Shown piece after piece: positions 1 through 7,620 of a DNA stretch of 21,357 nt (within the stretch, counting starts at the first letter, position 1; each line of letters begins with the position of its first letter). The stretch lies in IMG/VR virus record IMGVR_UViG_3300048538_000084, positions 1 through 21,357 of that record. One strand, 5' to 3'. This DNA comes from a virus. Made by a program: the position numbers and the translations under genes. The notes under the pieces are model-generated. The model saw nothing but the letters and a program-made list of their open reading frames with translations, searched no databases and had not been told where the DNA came from.

Positions 1-263
1 GCTTGTCGTAACCTTGAGTTAGGGTCTTTAGCAGCTTTAGGGTGGTCTTTCATCTGTCCAGCAGACCGTGCACAGTACGACTTACGCCGTTTAGCTGCCT
101 TACTGCCAGCCTTAACTTTTCCTGTCACTGCGGTTTTTAGCTTAGAGCCGGGGTTTGCCTTGCGGTGAGCAGCCACGCCCTTTTTGGTCATACCAGCGCC
201 CGCACTTGTTTTACGGTAGTTTCCGCCTTTGCCAGTGGTGCGACGTATAGGCTTATCGGCCAT
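1..263 (-). CDS. DUF6321-like basic phage protein (partial, C-terminus beyond window)
   Basis: The first 87 codons are present; the gene runs off the left edge. The start ATG at 261-263 lies one base after the endolysin stop, with GGAG eight bases upstream inside the endolysin end. The product is very rich in Lys, Arg, Ala and Gly. It carries a GMTKKGVAAHRKANPGSKL segment (residues 24-42) and a KRRKSYCARSAGQM segment (58-71). These match what I recall of DUF6321, a family of small phage proteins with an RRKSFCARM core and unknown function, often coded near lysis or packaging genes. The basic charge would suit nucleic-acid or virion contact, but that is inference. The family call rests on memory of the motif. 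Confidence 0.75.
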   Translation of the reverse strand, partial: MADKPIRRTTGKGGNYRKTSAGAGMTKKGVAAHRKANPGSKLKTAVTGKVKAGSKAAKRRKSYCARSAGQMKDHPKAAKDPNSRLRQ

Positions 264-264
264 A

Positions 265-627
265 TCAGTAACTCCATATAGCGGGGTTGGGCAAATCTAA
301 ATCGTTATCTAAGTGGATAAACCGTTTAGAATGCGGCCCCGATTGGTTAATACCTATACGTTTTATACCATGTTGCAGGGCTATTTCAAGCAGTCTATGG
401 GCTTTCCAGCCACTTATTTGTATATCGACAGCCTTACCAGAGCAATGTGCACCGGGGTTTTCTTTCGCTATCTCAATGGGGTGGTCAAGACATCTATAGC
501 CAGAGCTAACGGGCAAAGCGAAGCCACAATCAGCGCGAATGTTGTTGAGTATGCTTTTAAAGTGTTCATCAAAAACCATACCCCCGCAGTGATGGCATTT
601 TAGTTCGTCGAAAGAAAAATAGTTCAT
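265..627 (-). CDS. Endolysin, peptidase M15 (D-Ala-D-Ala carboxypeptidase-like)
   Basis: A 120-aa single-domain enzyme predicted to cut peptide bonds in peptidoglycan cross-links at lysis. It fits the M15A/PF08291 family in length and motifs: an N-terminal FSFDELKCHHCGG, the SGYRC motif (residues 42-46), GAHCSGKAVDI (59-69) and RFIHLD (102-107). Likely zinc ligands are H61, D68 and H105, all present, so it should be active. There is no signal peptide or membrane segment, so export depends on the holin coded just upstream. Its ATG overlaps the holin stop as ATGA (624-627), implying translational coupling. The N-terminal CHHC cluster could be a second metal or disulphide site, or just a family variant. 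Confidence 0.9.
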   Translation of the reverse strand: MNYFSFDELKCHHCGGMVFDEHFKSILNNIRADCGFALPVSSGYRCLDHPIEIAKENPGAHCSGKAVDIQISGWKAHRLLEIALQHGIKRIGINQSGPHSKRFIHLDNDLDLPNPAIWSY

Positions 628-1019
628 TTTTTAAGCGTTTGCGCGATTTTTTCGCCACTTCGGCCAATAACATAGCCTCCGAGGCCAATCTCAAGGAGGA
701 ACCAAGCTTCTTTATTTAAGCTGTTAGGTAACCATCCCAAAGAATCCCCGACCACCAAGGTCAGAAAGGTGAGCATAGTGATGGGTCGCCAGTTAGATGT
801 CAACCAATGTTTTGACGAAGCTTCAGCGTGAACGATCTTAGACTTTGCCTCAAGCATTCCCGTTTCATAGTCAAACACGCGCTGCATGGCGGCAGCTTGT
901 ACGTCCAGCAGGTGCCCTTTGGCTTTGAGCTTTTCTTCGGTGCTGGTGTGTAGCTCATCGACTAGCTCCGCTGCAGGTTGGAATATACCGGCTATTAGCT
1001 CAACAACACCAAGGCTCAC
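624..1019 (-). CDS. Holin, GTA three-TM type (PF11351-like)
   Basis: A 131-aa membrane protein expected to permeabilise the inner membrane and release the endolysin. An N-terminal hydrophobic/amphipathic stretch (VVELIAGIF, residues 5-13) is followed by a charged helical region and the family signature around residues 63-83 (IVHAEASSKHW, then NWRPITMLTF). Two hydrophobic segments follow (about 79-96 and 105-119), before a basic tail ending in LKK. This is the pattern of the holin-of-3TM family first described from gene transfer agents. The start is GTG, overlapping the stop of the upstream gene as GTGA (1016-1019). It sits between an accessory membrane protein and the endolysin, the usual place for a holin. 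Confidence 0.85.
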   Translation of the reverse strand: MSLGVVELIAGIFQPAAELVDELHTSTEEKLKAKGHLLDVQAAAMQRVFDYETGMLEAKSKIVHAEASSKHWLTSNWRPITMLTFLTLVVGDSLGWLPNSLNKEAWFLLEIGLGGYVIGRSGEKIAQTLKK

Positions 1020-1273
1020 TTATCCGCCTTCCTGTCTAGCTTCTGATCTATAGCCCTAAGCATCTGATTAACCTCGTCAAACTCATGGCGAAGTTCTTCG
1101 CGAGTTGGGTACTGGCTAGCGACAAATACCTCTAGCTTGCTCACCTTTGCAAACAGTTGGTCATCCGTCTTTTGAAGGTCTTTTATTTCAGACCAGATTA
1201 CTCTAAGCACCCAGCCGATACCCGCCCCAAAAAGGCCAATAGCCGCATTTATGTATGTCTGGTCAAGTGTCAC
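1016..1273 (-). CDS. Membrane-anchored coiled-coil protein of the lysis cassette
   Basis: An 85-aa protein with one N-terminal membrane helix (about residues 8-27, INAAIGLFGAGIGWVLRVIW) and a hydrophilic helical remainder with heptad-like spacing (DLQKTDDQLFAKVSKLEVF, later REELRHEFDEVNQMLRAIDQ). The YPTREELR segment is one I associate with small proteins next to phage holins. It may modulate the holin, act as a second holin or help disrupt the envelope. It lacks a lipobox and is unlike a classic two-gene spanin, so no specific role is assigned. The start is GTG at 1271-1273, preceded by AGAGGG. Its stop overlaps the holin start, so the two are probably translated together. Confidence 0.65.
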   Translation of the reverse strand: MTLDQTYINAAIGLFGAGIGWVLRVIWSEIKDLQKTDDQLFAKVSKLEVFVASQYPTREELRHEFDEVNQMLRAIDQKLDRKADK

Positions 1274-1316
1274 TAGTATTACCCTCTACCGCGTTAAAAA
1301 TAGTGCCCAATTGTAC

Positions 1317-1493
1317 CTAATCGTCGCTACCCAAGCCAGACAAGGGGTAGACTTCCCCGCATTCGGCGCACTCCAAGGAGTGTAAAAGGTCGCACTGGTC
1401 ATAGGTCTGCCAAGTAAAGATACTTGAGCCACACTCGCCACATGATCGGTCGTAAGCTTCTGATTTATCAGGAAAATCTATAACATTAGCCAT
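1317..1493 (-). CDS. 58-aa zinc-ribbon-like protein
   Basis: A short gene read directly from the sequence: ATG at 1491-1493, TAG at 1317-1319. The protein begins MANVIDFPDK and has two CxxC knuckles, SCGEC (C18, C21) and ECAEC (C42, C45), 20 residues apart, ending in an acidic GLGSDD tail. The four cysteines are the layout of a small zinc ribbon, which in phages often binds nucleic acid or a protein partner. Only the fold is suggested here. The start overlaps the end of the metallophosphoesterase gene by eight bases, so the two are probably co-expressed and may work together. It is followed by a 43-base gap, unusually long for this genome. Confidence 0.75.
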   Translation of the reverse strand: MANVIDFPDKSEAYDRSCGECGSSIFTWQTYDQCDLLHSLECAECGEVYPLSGLGSDD

Positions 1494-2655
1494 ATCTAGC
1501 CATCCTTATGTCACATCGGTATCTAGCTATTTCTCCGAAATCCTTATGTAAAACAATAGCATTCATATCCCGCCCTGCGCGGTAACCTTTACCAGCGTGC
1601 CACGCGTCTTTGGCGGCGAGGGTACGGAAGCTCTCTACAGTACAGCCCCGAAGCTCCATTTTACGGGAATTGTGTATGTGACCACAATACCAATACCTAT
1701 GCTCAGAAGCCCCCCATTCTTCAGCTTTATCTGTAGCCATTAGGGAGCCTAGATCAGCGTGCTTTACAGTATCGCCGTGTGTTACGCCAATTAAGTTCTT
1801 CCCAAAGGCAAAGTAGTGGAATTTAGAAGTTGTAGGTTGAATAGTGACCCGAGGCTCGTTACTGAAATAGGCATCCATAAACGCCGCTAGCATCACACTA
1901 GAATGATCGTCATGGTTACCGATAGCGTTAATGACTTCAACGTGGGGGTGCTTTTTCAGCGCCAGCTTTACAACGTCCACCATCAACATGCAGCCTAGCT
2001 TTAAAACCTTAGCCCAACGTGTGTCCACATCAAGGCTATGCCCAGAACGGCTTGTAGTATTCGACATATTATCTGCATGAAAGAAGTCTCCCAGATTTAT
2101 GATTAGACAGGTGCTAGCAGGTGGCGTAGCTTTAACAAGTTGGTTTGCAGCGGAGAGTAGGTCTTCTCGGGCGATGTTTATATCGAAGTCTTCACCGGAT
2201 TCTTCAGACCATGCATACATACCGATATGGGGATCACCCATAGGGATAGCGACGACAATATCATCAGCGGAAGACTTAGGCATCTTAGTGGGCTTAGCCA
2301 CGCCTTTGTAGTCAGCCATCATTTCGTCAATGGCTTCTTTCATCGCAAGTAGACGTTGTTCTTCAGCGAGTTTCGACTTTACCCACTGGCCTGTCGGCAC
2401 ACCGTCTTCGTTGTAATAAGTCGATACCCCTGAGACTACAAACCCGTCTGGGACGGGTCGGGTCATATCGTTACTGGGGGCGTACCCCTGTTTTGCTGCT
2501 TTCTTACGTATCCCTGCAAAAGAAGCGCGCGCTGTTCGCTCACCAATACCTATAACTCTAGCGGCTTTAGCAATCGAACCTTGTTTAATAGATTCTTCAA
2601 CGAGTTGTTTTTGCTTCGGCGTACAGTAGGGCAACAGCCCTTTTAAATCAGACAA
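1486..2655 (-). CDS. HTH-domain calcineurin-like metallophosphoesterase
   Basis: A 389-aa phosphoesterase that probably hydrolyses phosphomono- or diester bonds with two metal ions; the substrate is unknown. The catalytic motifs are complete and in order: GDPHIG (140-145), LGDFFHADN (188-196), GNHDD (246-250), THGD (292-295) and GHIH (325-328). An N-terminal segment (about 12-55, with GSIAKAARVIGIGERTARAS) reads as a helix-turn-helix, followed by GYAPSNDMTRPVPDGF, which I recognise from a recurrent phage version of this enzyme. The start is TTG (2653-2655), chosen because AAGGGGG lies five bases upstream and the next internal Met (residue 64) would remove the HTH. It stands between fibre-linked genes and the lysis cassette. 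A role in DNA or nucleotide processing is inference. Confidence 0.85.
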   Translation of the reverse strand: MSDLKGLLPYCTPKQKQLVEESIKQGSIAKAARVIGIGERTARASFAGIRKKAAKQGYAPSNDMTRPVPDGFVVSGVSTYYNEDGVPTGQWVKSKLAEEQRLLAMKEAIDEMMADYKGVAKPTKMPKSSADDIVVAIPMGDPHIGMYAWSEESGEDFDINIAREDLLSAANQLVKATPPASTCLIINLGDFFHADNMSNTTSRSGHSLDVDTRWAKVLKLGCMLMVDVVKLALKKHPHVEVINAIGNHDDHSSVMLAAFMDAYFSNEPRVTIQPTTSKFHYFAFGKNLIGVTHGDTVKHADLGSLMATDKAEEWGASEHRYWYCGHIHNSRKMELRGCTVESFRTLAAKDAWHAGKGYRAGRDMNAIVLHKDFGEIARYRCDIRMARYG

Positions 2656-2660
2656 ACTTG

Positions 2661-2667
2661 CCCCCTT
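2661..2667 (-). promoter_or_regulatory. Ribosome binding site supporting a TTG start
   Basis: AAGGGGG on the minus strand, five bases before the TTG of the metallophosphoesterase gene. It is the main reason for choosing the rare TTG start over a downstream ATG. Confidence 0.55.
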
Positions 2668-2677
2668 GCGATAACTG

Positions 2678-2944
2678 TTACTGCTGCCTTAGAGTTTTAC
2701 TTGCCCTCTCTATGTCTGCTCTATAAGCAGCGCGGCAGTGGTTATCTTGCCATAAGAACACGTAGTTTATAGCAATTTGCAAGAAATACCAGAAGGTGCT
2801 TATCTTACGCATACGGTACGCTCTACCGCTTACTGACTCGTTAGGGTTGTCACTCAGGAATACAACCACGTTAACCAACTGCGAAAGTGCATCGCCAATA
2901 CGGACAATATAATCAAAGAGTGGCTTCAAGTCTGAAAGAGTCAT
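2678..2944 (-). CDS. Conserved small phage protein with NESVSGRAYR motif
   Basis: An 88-aa, mostly helical protein of unknown function. It contains a hydrophobic stretch (about residues 22-30, QLVNVVVFL), the motif NPNESVSGRAYR (33-44), and an aromatic helix (ISTFWYFLQIAINYVFLW, about 48-65) that could be a membrane or buried helix. I have seen the (N/D)ESxSGRAYR motif in small phage proteins coded near lysis or late genes, but know no function for it. The ATG follows the upstream stop by four bases, with AGGAG in the end of the upstream gene. With a possible membrane helix and the lysis genes nearby it could be lysis-related; this is a guess. Confidence 0.6.
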   Translation of the reverse strand: MTLSDLKPLFDYIVRIGDALSQLVNVVVFLSDNPNESVSGRAYRMRKISTFWYFLQIAINYVFLWQDNHCRAAYRADIERASKTLRQQ

Positions 2945-2948
2945 TACC

Positions 2949-3266
2949 CTACTCCTGTGGAATAGGTGCGAGTATTTCAGAAGCCCGTCCAGCAGCTATC
3001 AACCCATTAGAAGCAAGGTAGTTGACGCCATCAATGGTGTCTTGCTCTAATACGTTTATATTTTCTGCGGCTTGTATGTCATCAAGAAAAACGCGAATCA
3101 TCGTGTCTGTACTATCATACATCGCCACTTTTTCAGCCGCAGTAAAACGACTGCGAAACTCATACCGAGTTAGCTTAACCCTATCTGGCAATGGTAATGG
3201 GAGATCATTTGCTGCGTAACCTACAACGTTTCCATTCTTATCTATTACGTCTACGTAAACAGTCAT
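2949..3266 (-). CDS. Fibre-associated small protein (possible fibre chaperone), FRSRFTAAEK family
   Basis: A 105-aa protein. The first 30 residues look like short strands (MTVYVDVIDKNGNVVGYA). The rest is helical and includes LTRYEFRSRFTAAEKVAMYD (33-52), then DTIDGVNYLASNGLI and AAGRASEIL. I recognise this helical pattern from small proteins coded directly downstream of phage tail-fibre genes, where a chaperone or fibre-tip role is possible but unproven. It sits third after the 1292-aa fibre, nine bases behind the 154-aa gene, with AGGAT before the ATG. It has no enzyme motif, signal peptide or membrane segment. Confidence 0.6.
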   Translation of the reverse strand: MTVYVDVIDKNGNVVGYAANDLPLPLPDRVKLTRYEFRSRFTAAEKVAMYDSTDTMIRVFLDDIQAAENINVLEQDTIDGVNYLASNGLIAAGRASEILAPIPQE

Positions 3267-3275
3267 TAGTCTATC

Positions 3276-3740
3276 CTATGTTAAGTAGTACATTACTTTT
3301 CCGGTGACGCTAGTACCAGAATTAACGTTCATCCGCACCCTTAAACTGCTTTCAAAACGAAGATTACCGCCGACCCGCATATACTGGTCAATTATTTGAC
3401 CCTGCTCGTTAATCGCCCTAAATGCACCCATAGGCCAAATAGAACAAGATTCGCCCTCTGGAAAAGTGGCAGCGTTCACAGCAGACGTAGTTCTGGTTGC
3501 GTCTAAAACATTAGTACCGTCTATAGTTATGATGCAGCGGCTACTGGCAAAACCAAAAGCCTGCAAAAACGCAGCCATAAGATAACCTTCTGTCCCACTG
3601 ATATTTACAATATCAACAAGGGTGGCACTGCTAACAGCCGCAGCCGCCGAATAATTATCAAGAAAACTTCCGCTTGTTTGTGGCAGGGACGTAATTACTT
3701 TTTCGCCGCCGCCGCCGATTAACCCAGTCAGTGTACTCAT
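3276..3740 (-). CDS. Fibre-linked virion protein, probable beta-structured tip or accessory
   Basis: A 154-aa protein beginning MSTLTGLIGGGGEK, rich in Ser, Thr, Ala, Val and Gly, with alternating hydrophobic residues typical of beta strands (for example CIITIDGTNVLDATRTTSAV and the C-terminal VTGKVMYYLT). No catalytic motif is visible. Its ATG overlaps the stop of the 1292-aa tail fibre by one base (TAATG), so it should be made in fixed proportion to the fibre. That coupling and its composition suggest a fibre cap, second receptor-binding subunit or accessory protein. I do not recognise a named family. Confidence 0.6.
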   Translation of the reverse strand: MSTLTGLIGGGGEKVITSLPQTSGSFLDNYSAAAAVSSATLVDIVNISGTEGYLMAAFLQAFGFASSRCIITIDGTNVLDATRTTSAVNAATFPEGESCSIWPMGAFRAINEQGQIIDQYMRVGGNLRFESSLRVRMNVNSGTSVTGKVMYYLT

Positions 3741-6700
3741 TACATAATCCTCCAGCCGCGTGTTGAGTCTGCGAATATAAGAGTAATTCCTATATTTGCC
3801 ACGTCAAGCGTTAAGTTTTCTAGCAACCCCATGATTCTTTGTCCGTTTCTAGCTACAGTTGTATTTGTGTATGGCCCGTTAGATATGTAAACAGTATCCC
3901 CCGCAGCAGGGCTAGCTGGTAGGCTAAGTTGTATAGCACCCACCGTTACTGTTCTAAACGCGCCATCAGCAAGGCTTGTTGTACCGCCAGCAGTAACACT
4001 GCTATATTGGTTTATTGTGACCGAGCCGCTAGTGCCACCACCATACAGTCCAAGCCCCGCAGTAACCCCAGTAATATCGCCGTTACCATTACCAGTACCC
4101 GCACCAATTAAAGACCGTACTTCTGTTGCGCTAATGCCAGAATTTAGGCTTGGTGTACTGCCGTTAGACAATATTGCGGGTGTGCCGGTGTCATTTACTG
4201 TTGCTGTACCGGCACCAATCAAATTTCTAACTTCTAATGCGGTAATGCCGCTAGCCAAAGAAGGCGTAGAGCCGTTAGTGGTGATTGCTGGGTCTGCTGT
4301 GTTGGTTGCGCTAGTGTCTATACCGTCTAGCTTAGACTTATCTTCATCAGTCATTACCCCCCAAAGGGTTGTAGTAGCTGCTGACAAGTTTACGTTTGAG
4401 CCGGTAGAAGAAGTAACCGTAAAGCTACTCCCAGTCCTGCTTTGGCCTAAGTTTGTCCCTACGTTGACTTGTGCGCCGTTAGCTATGGTATCTAGCTTTG
4501 CTCCATCGGCAGAAACGTCCCTACCGTCTACAGTGCCGGTTACAGCAATATCGCCGGGAAAAGAAGAATCACCACTAGGGTTGTTAATAACTGCGGTTTT
4601 GCGTCCACCCCATGCTGAACCCCAGTTATCGGGAGATGAGGTAACAGTTAGACCTGATTCGGCGTTAATGTAGACCGCTTCGGCGGTTTGGCCCGTGGCG
4701 TAAGTGTTAGATTCACCTGCGTTTAGTACAAGCTGAGTGCCAGAATAGACTCGTATTTTATCTGTAACAACGCCAACATCAGCTTGTACTTCGTTAGCAA
4801 GCCAGTTAGTACCTAAAGAGCCTCCTGCGGGTGCCGCACCAATGTTAGCTGGTGTTAAGTTTCTAGTCGTCGTACTTGTTACGTGGCCTAAAGCGTTTAT
4901 GGCTATGTCTGAATAAACAGTTGCGCCTGTAAGTGCTGTTTGGTTACCGCCACCGTCGTTGGGATGGACGTAGTTGTTTGCTTCGCCGTCTTTTAAGTAA
5001 CCTGCGAAACTGGTGGTTAAAGAACTTAGCCCCTGCCGCGTCAAAGTAAGGATTTCAGTACCTATGTTGAAGCTAGCATCGGTAACGTAGTTGTTTGTGG
5101 CGGCGGTTAGATACCTTCCATCTAAGTCTTGAGTTAGCGTACCGCCATCTTGCTGCGTAAGCGTTAGTACCCCGTTAGTGGTGTTAAAGCTCACGTTAGT
5201 TATGTGGTTGTCGTACGCTTGATCCCACTGGCTAGAATTGCCTTCGGTACTGTACACCGTACCTGTTACAGTAATGCCGTCAGATTTAGTACGAAGCTTC
5301 TCCGCGCCTTGGTAGTAGAGTCGCACCTGAGAAGTGCTGTTGCCATCTATATCCCCAGCCAACATAACATTACGGACTGTCGTGCCCGCGTCATCTGCCG
5401 CCCATTGGTAGTACCCGCCGTCAGTAACAATGCGGCTGTACATAATATTGCTAGCGCCTAACCACTCAATGCGAGTATCGGCACTGGCACCAAAACGTAG
5501 CTCTATATCATCTTGAAACTCTTTTACCCCAGAGATGTTTTGTGTTGTATTCGTGGTTAGAGCATCGGTGATGCCGTAGCCAGAAACCGTAGTTGGCGTT
5601 GAGCTTACCCCTGTCCACGCAACTGCATCAGCGCTGTCGGCGTTTCCAGTAAGGTCACCAACGAAGCCGCCCCCGGCTGTTAGCTTGCCTGTAGACGGCT
5701 GGATAGTGACGTTGGATGTGCTGTACGAAAGAGTGCCAGAGTGCCACGTAACGGGGAAATTAGAGGTAGAACTAGAGGTGTTTATATTTAATCTGGTAGC
5801 GGTGCCCGTTAAATCGCCAGTAAAGCCCGCAGAGGTTACAGTGCCAGTCGTTGTTATGCTGTTATTTTGGAAGTCAGCGCTAGTTTCATTAAGTATAAGC
5901 TGCGCCACACTGCTTACTACAGTTGTACCGCTGTTACTTAGCAGTTGAAACGACATGCTAGCGCCAGTAGTAGAATCTGTGTTGACAGTAATTCTACCTA
6001 CGTTGCCCGCAGAGTCTGGTACACCGCCTTTATGGTTAAAGGTTACGTTCGCGTTGCCTTGCCCGTCGTTTGTGGTTAACGCTACCGAACCGGAGCCGCG
6101 ACCCGCTTCTATTGTCGTAGCGCTAGTCGAGATGGCCGATGTAGCGGTATCCTTGCTGGTAACTTGATCCAGCGTCAACCCCGTCACATAAGCACTGCTG
6201 TCCGTAGACCCGTCAGCTTTTAAAAAGTTAGAGGAAGAACCGCCTGTTGTAGAAATACCGTCAGTTATGCCATAACCAGAAAGCGTAGTCGGCTTACTAG
6301 TTATATTAGAAAACTGGTGTTGGTGGCTGTCGTTAGTCACTTGCAAGTTGTTGTAAGTGCCAGTAACGTCACCGCCGAACTGGGTAGTAGTCTTGACTGC
6401 CGCAGTGTCTAGCGCAGTTAAGGCAGTGCTAGTAGCAATATCGGCCTCTGTAAAAGTGCGGTTTCTCCAAGAACTATTACTAGAGTTGTACTGTAGGATT
6501 TCGTTGTTCGTTTCAGAAGTTAGAGTTACGTCGTGCAGGTCATGTAGGCCGGGAGAACGTGACCACCTAGCCATTATTGTACCGTTAGCGGCAGCGTTAA
6601 TTACATAAGCTGCAGGTATCTTAATGCCGAGCGAAGGTTCTGTAGCGGTAAGGCCACCATTTACACCTTGGTCTAGCCAAAGTATATCGCCGTCAGAAAA

Positions 6701-7618
6701 CGAAGAAGTGTCTACGCCAGAAATCTTACCAAAGAAAGTAACCTTGCCGTCACTACCTGCGGTTATGTCTTCAGAAGCAATCCCTAAGTAAGAAATCTCG
6801 TTATCCAAAACCGAAGCAACCATGAGTCCGATAGTGATACGAGAAGACGCGCCTATAGTCCCGGTAGACATTACTGCGGAACCTTTCGATATGGTCGAGC
6901 CTGTGTTGTTCCTTACGTTGTACTCAGTTTCTTGCCCTATCTGGAGTGTCTCACCTGAGTCTACAATCAAGTCTACCGTATTCTCGTCGGTGTTCCACGA
7001 CATAGTTCCCTGTGTGCCAGTCCCACCACTAAGCTGTAGTGCATCAGCGGTCATATCCCCGAACGTAGGGTCAGAGTCAGCTTGGTATTTTGCGTCTAGT
7101 TGAGTCTGGATAGCGCTAGTCACGCCATCTACGTACCCGAGTTCTGTAGACGTAATGGTGCCAATACTGGTGTTAGCTGGCAAAGTGGCAGACGTAGTAG
7201 CGCTTAAAGTAGTTGCAGCTACAGAGTCAGGCGTAGTAGCACCTACGGGGGTACTGTCTACAGTGCTGGACTGGACTGTTTTGTTGCTTAAAGTCTGGTC
7301 GCCATCGGGCGTAACTACCGTAGCAGCAGTAATACGCATCTGAAAATCGGTGAACTGCCCCCAAGCCAGTGCAGTGGTGCCTTCTTGCGCCCTAACTACG
7401 GTGAAAGAGTTAACTGTTGGCTTAGCGGTTACTTTAACTATTTCCCAGCTATCTTCTTGCCCTGAGTTGGAGTCAATACCAACAAGCGTGCAGAGGTAGA
7501 AATCCCCAACGGCGGGGGTAGGGAAGTCAGAACCGTCCTGTACAGTTACCGTAGTATCAGAGTTTGATATACCCTGCGCTATCCGGTTAAAGACGTTGTT
7601 ATAAAGTGTTTGAGACAC
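3740..7618 (-). CDS. Large tail fibre protein
   Basis: At 1292 aa this is the largest gene, a probable trimeric tail fibre. The N-terminal segment (about 1-100, with TVTVQDGSDFPTPAVGDF and RAQEGTTA) is a virion-attachment domain I know from marine phage fibres. LGYVDGVTSAIQTQLDAK (160-177) is a common fibre coiled-coil motif. Residues about 200-360 form a recurrent fibre domain (YNVRNNTGSTISKGSAVM). A long Thr/Ser/Gly-rich shaft repeats SGYGITD. Two near-identical units follow (about 1109-1136 and 1146-1173). The C-terminal 85 residues (QLSLPASPAAGDTVYI, RNGQRIMGL, GWRIM) look like a conserved head domain. The start is GTG with an excellent ribosome binding site overlapping the preceding stop. 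Confidence 0.88.
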   Translation of the reverse strand: MSQTLYNNVFNRIAQGISNSDTTVTVQDGSDFPTPAVGDFYLCTLVGIDSNSGQEDSWEIVKVTAKPTVNSFTVVRAQEGTTALAWGQFTDFQMRITAATVVTPDGDQTLSNKTVQSSTVDSTPVGATTPDSVAATTLSATTSATLPANTSIGTITSTELGYVDGVTSAIQTQLDAKYQADSDPTFGDMTADALQLSGGTGTQGTMSWNTDENTVDLIVDSGETLQIGQETEYNVRNNTGSTISKGSAVMSTGTIGASSRITIGLMVASVLDNEISYLGIASEDITAGSDGKVTFFGKISGVDTSSFSDGDILWLDQGVNGGLTATEPSLGIKIPAAYVINAAANGTIMARWSRSPGLHDLHDVTLTSETNNEILQYNSSNSSWRNRTFTEADIATSTALTALDTAAVKTTTQFGGDVTGTYNNLQVTNDSHQHQFSNITSKPTTLSGYGITDGISTTGGSSSNFLKADGSTDSSAYVTGLTLDQVTSKDTATSAISTSATTIEAGRGSGSVALTTNDGQGNANVTFNHKGGVPDSAGNVGRITVNTDSTTGASMSFQLLSNSGTTVVSSVAQLILNETSADFQNNSITTTGTVTSAGFTGDLTGTATRLNINTSSSTSNFPVTWHSGTLSYSTSNVTIQPSTGKLTAGGGFVGDLTGNADSADAVAWTGVSSTPTTVSGYGITDALTTNTTQNISGVKEFQDDIELRFGASADTRIEWLGASNIMYSRIVTDGGYYQWAADDAGTTVRNVMLAGDIDGNSTSQVRLYYQGAEKLRTKSDGITVTGTVYSTEGNSSQWDQAYDNHITNVSFNTTNGVLTLTQQDGGTLTQDLDGRYLTAATNNYVTDASFNIGTEILTLTRQGLSSLTTSFAGYLKDGEANNYVHPNDGGGNQTALTGATVYSDIAINALGHVTSTTTRNLTPANIGAAPAGGSLGTNWLANEVQADVGVVTDKIRVYSGTQLVLNAGESNTYATGQTAEAVYINAESGLTVTSSPDNWGSAWGGRKTAVINNPSGDSSFPGDIAVTGTVDGRDVSADGAKLDTIANGAQVNVGTNLGQSRTGSSFTVTSSTGSNVNLSAATTTLWGVMTDEDKSKLDGIDTSATNTADPAITTNGSTPSLASGITALEVRNLIGAGTATVNDTGTPAILSNGSTPSLNSGISATEVRSLIGAGTGNGNGDITGVTAGLGLYGGGTSGSVTINQYSSVTAGGTTSLADGAFRTVTVGAIQLSLPASPAAGDTVYISNGPYTNTTVARNGQRIMGLLENLTLDVANIGITLIFADSTRGWRIM
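4097..4290 (-). repeat. Two tandem 37-codon repeats in the tail fibre shaft
   Basis: Two copies, 111 bases apart, encode TNGSTPSLASGITALEVRNL and SNGSTPSLNSGISATEVRSL, each followed by IGAG. The DNA copies differ at many third positions, so the protein pattern rather than the DNA has been kept. This points to an old duplication under structural selection in a periodic shaft. Confidence 0.8.
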
Positions 7619-7620
7619 GG

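Noticed and set aside
624-640. Possible -1 frameshift at a run of six A bases producing a holin-endolysin fusion
   Set aside because: The ATGA overlap with a normal ATG explains endolysin expression, and a fused holin-endolysin would be topologically unhelpful. No downstream stimulatory structure is obvious.
1274-1316. Promoter in the gap before the lysis cassette
   Set aside because: TTGGGC and TAATAC elements can be found, but their spacing is far from 17 bases, so no promoter call is justified.
4017-4673. Open frame of 218 codons on the plus strand inside the tail fibre gene
   Set aside because: It is the antisense of a Thr/Ser/Gly-rich repeat region, has a Pro/Val/Ser-rich product with no recognisable domain, and contradicts the otherwise one-strand gene layout.
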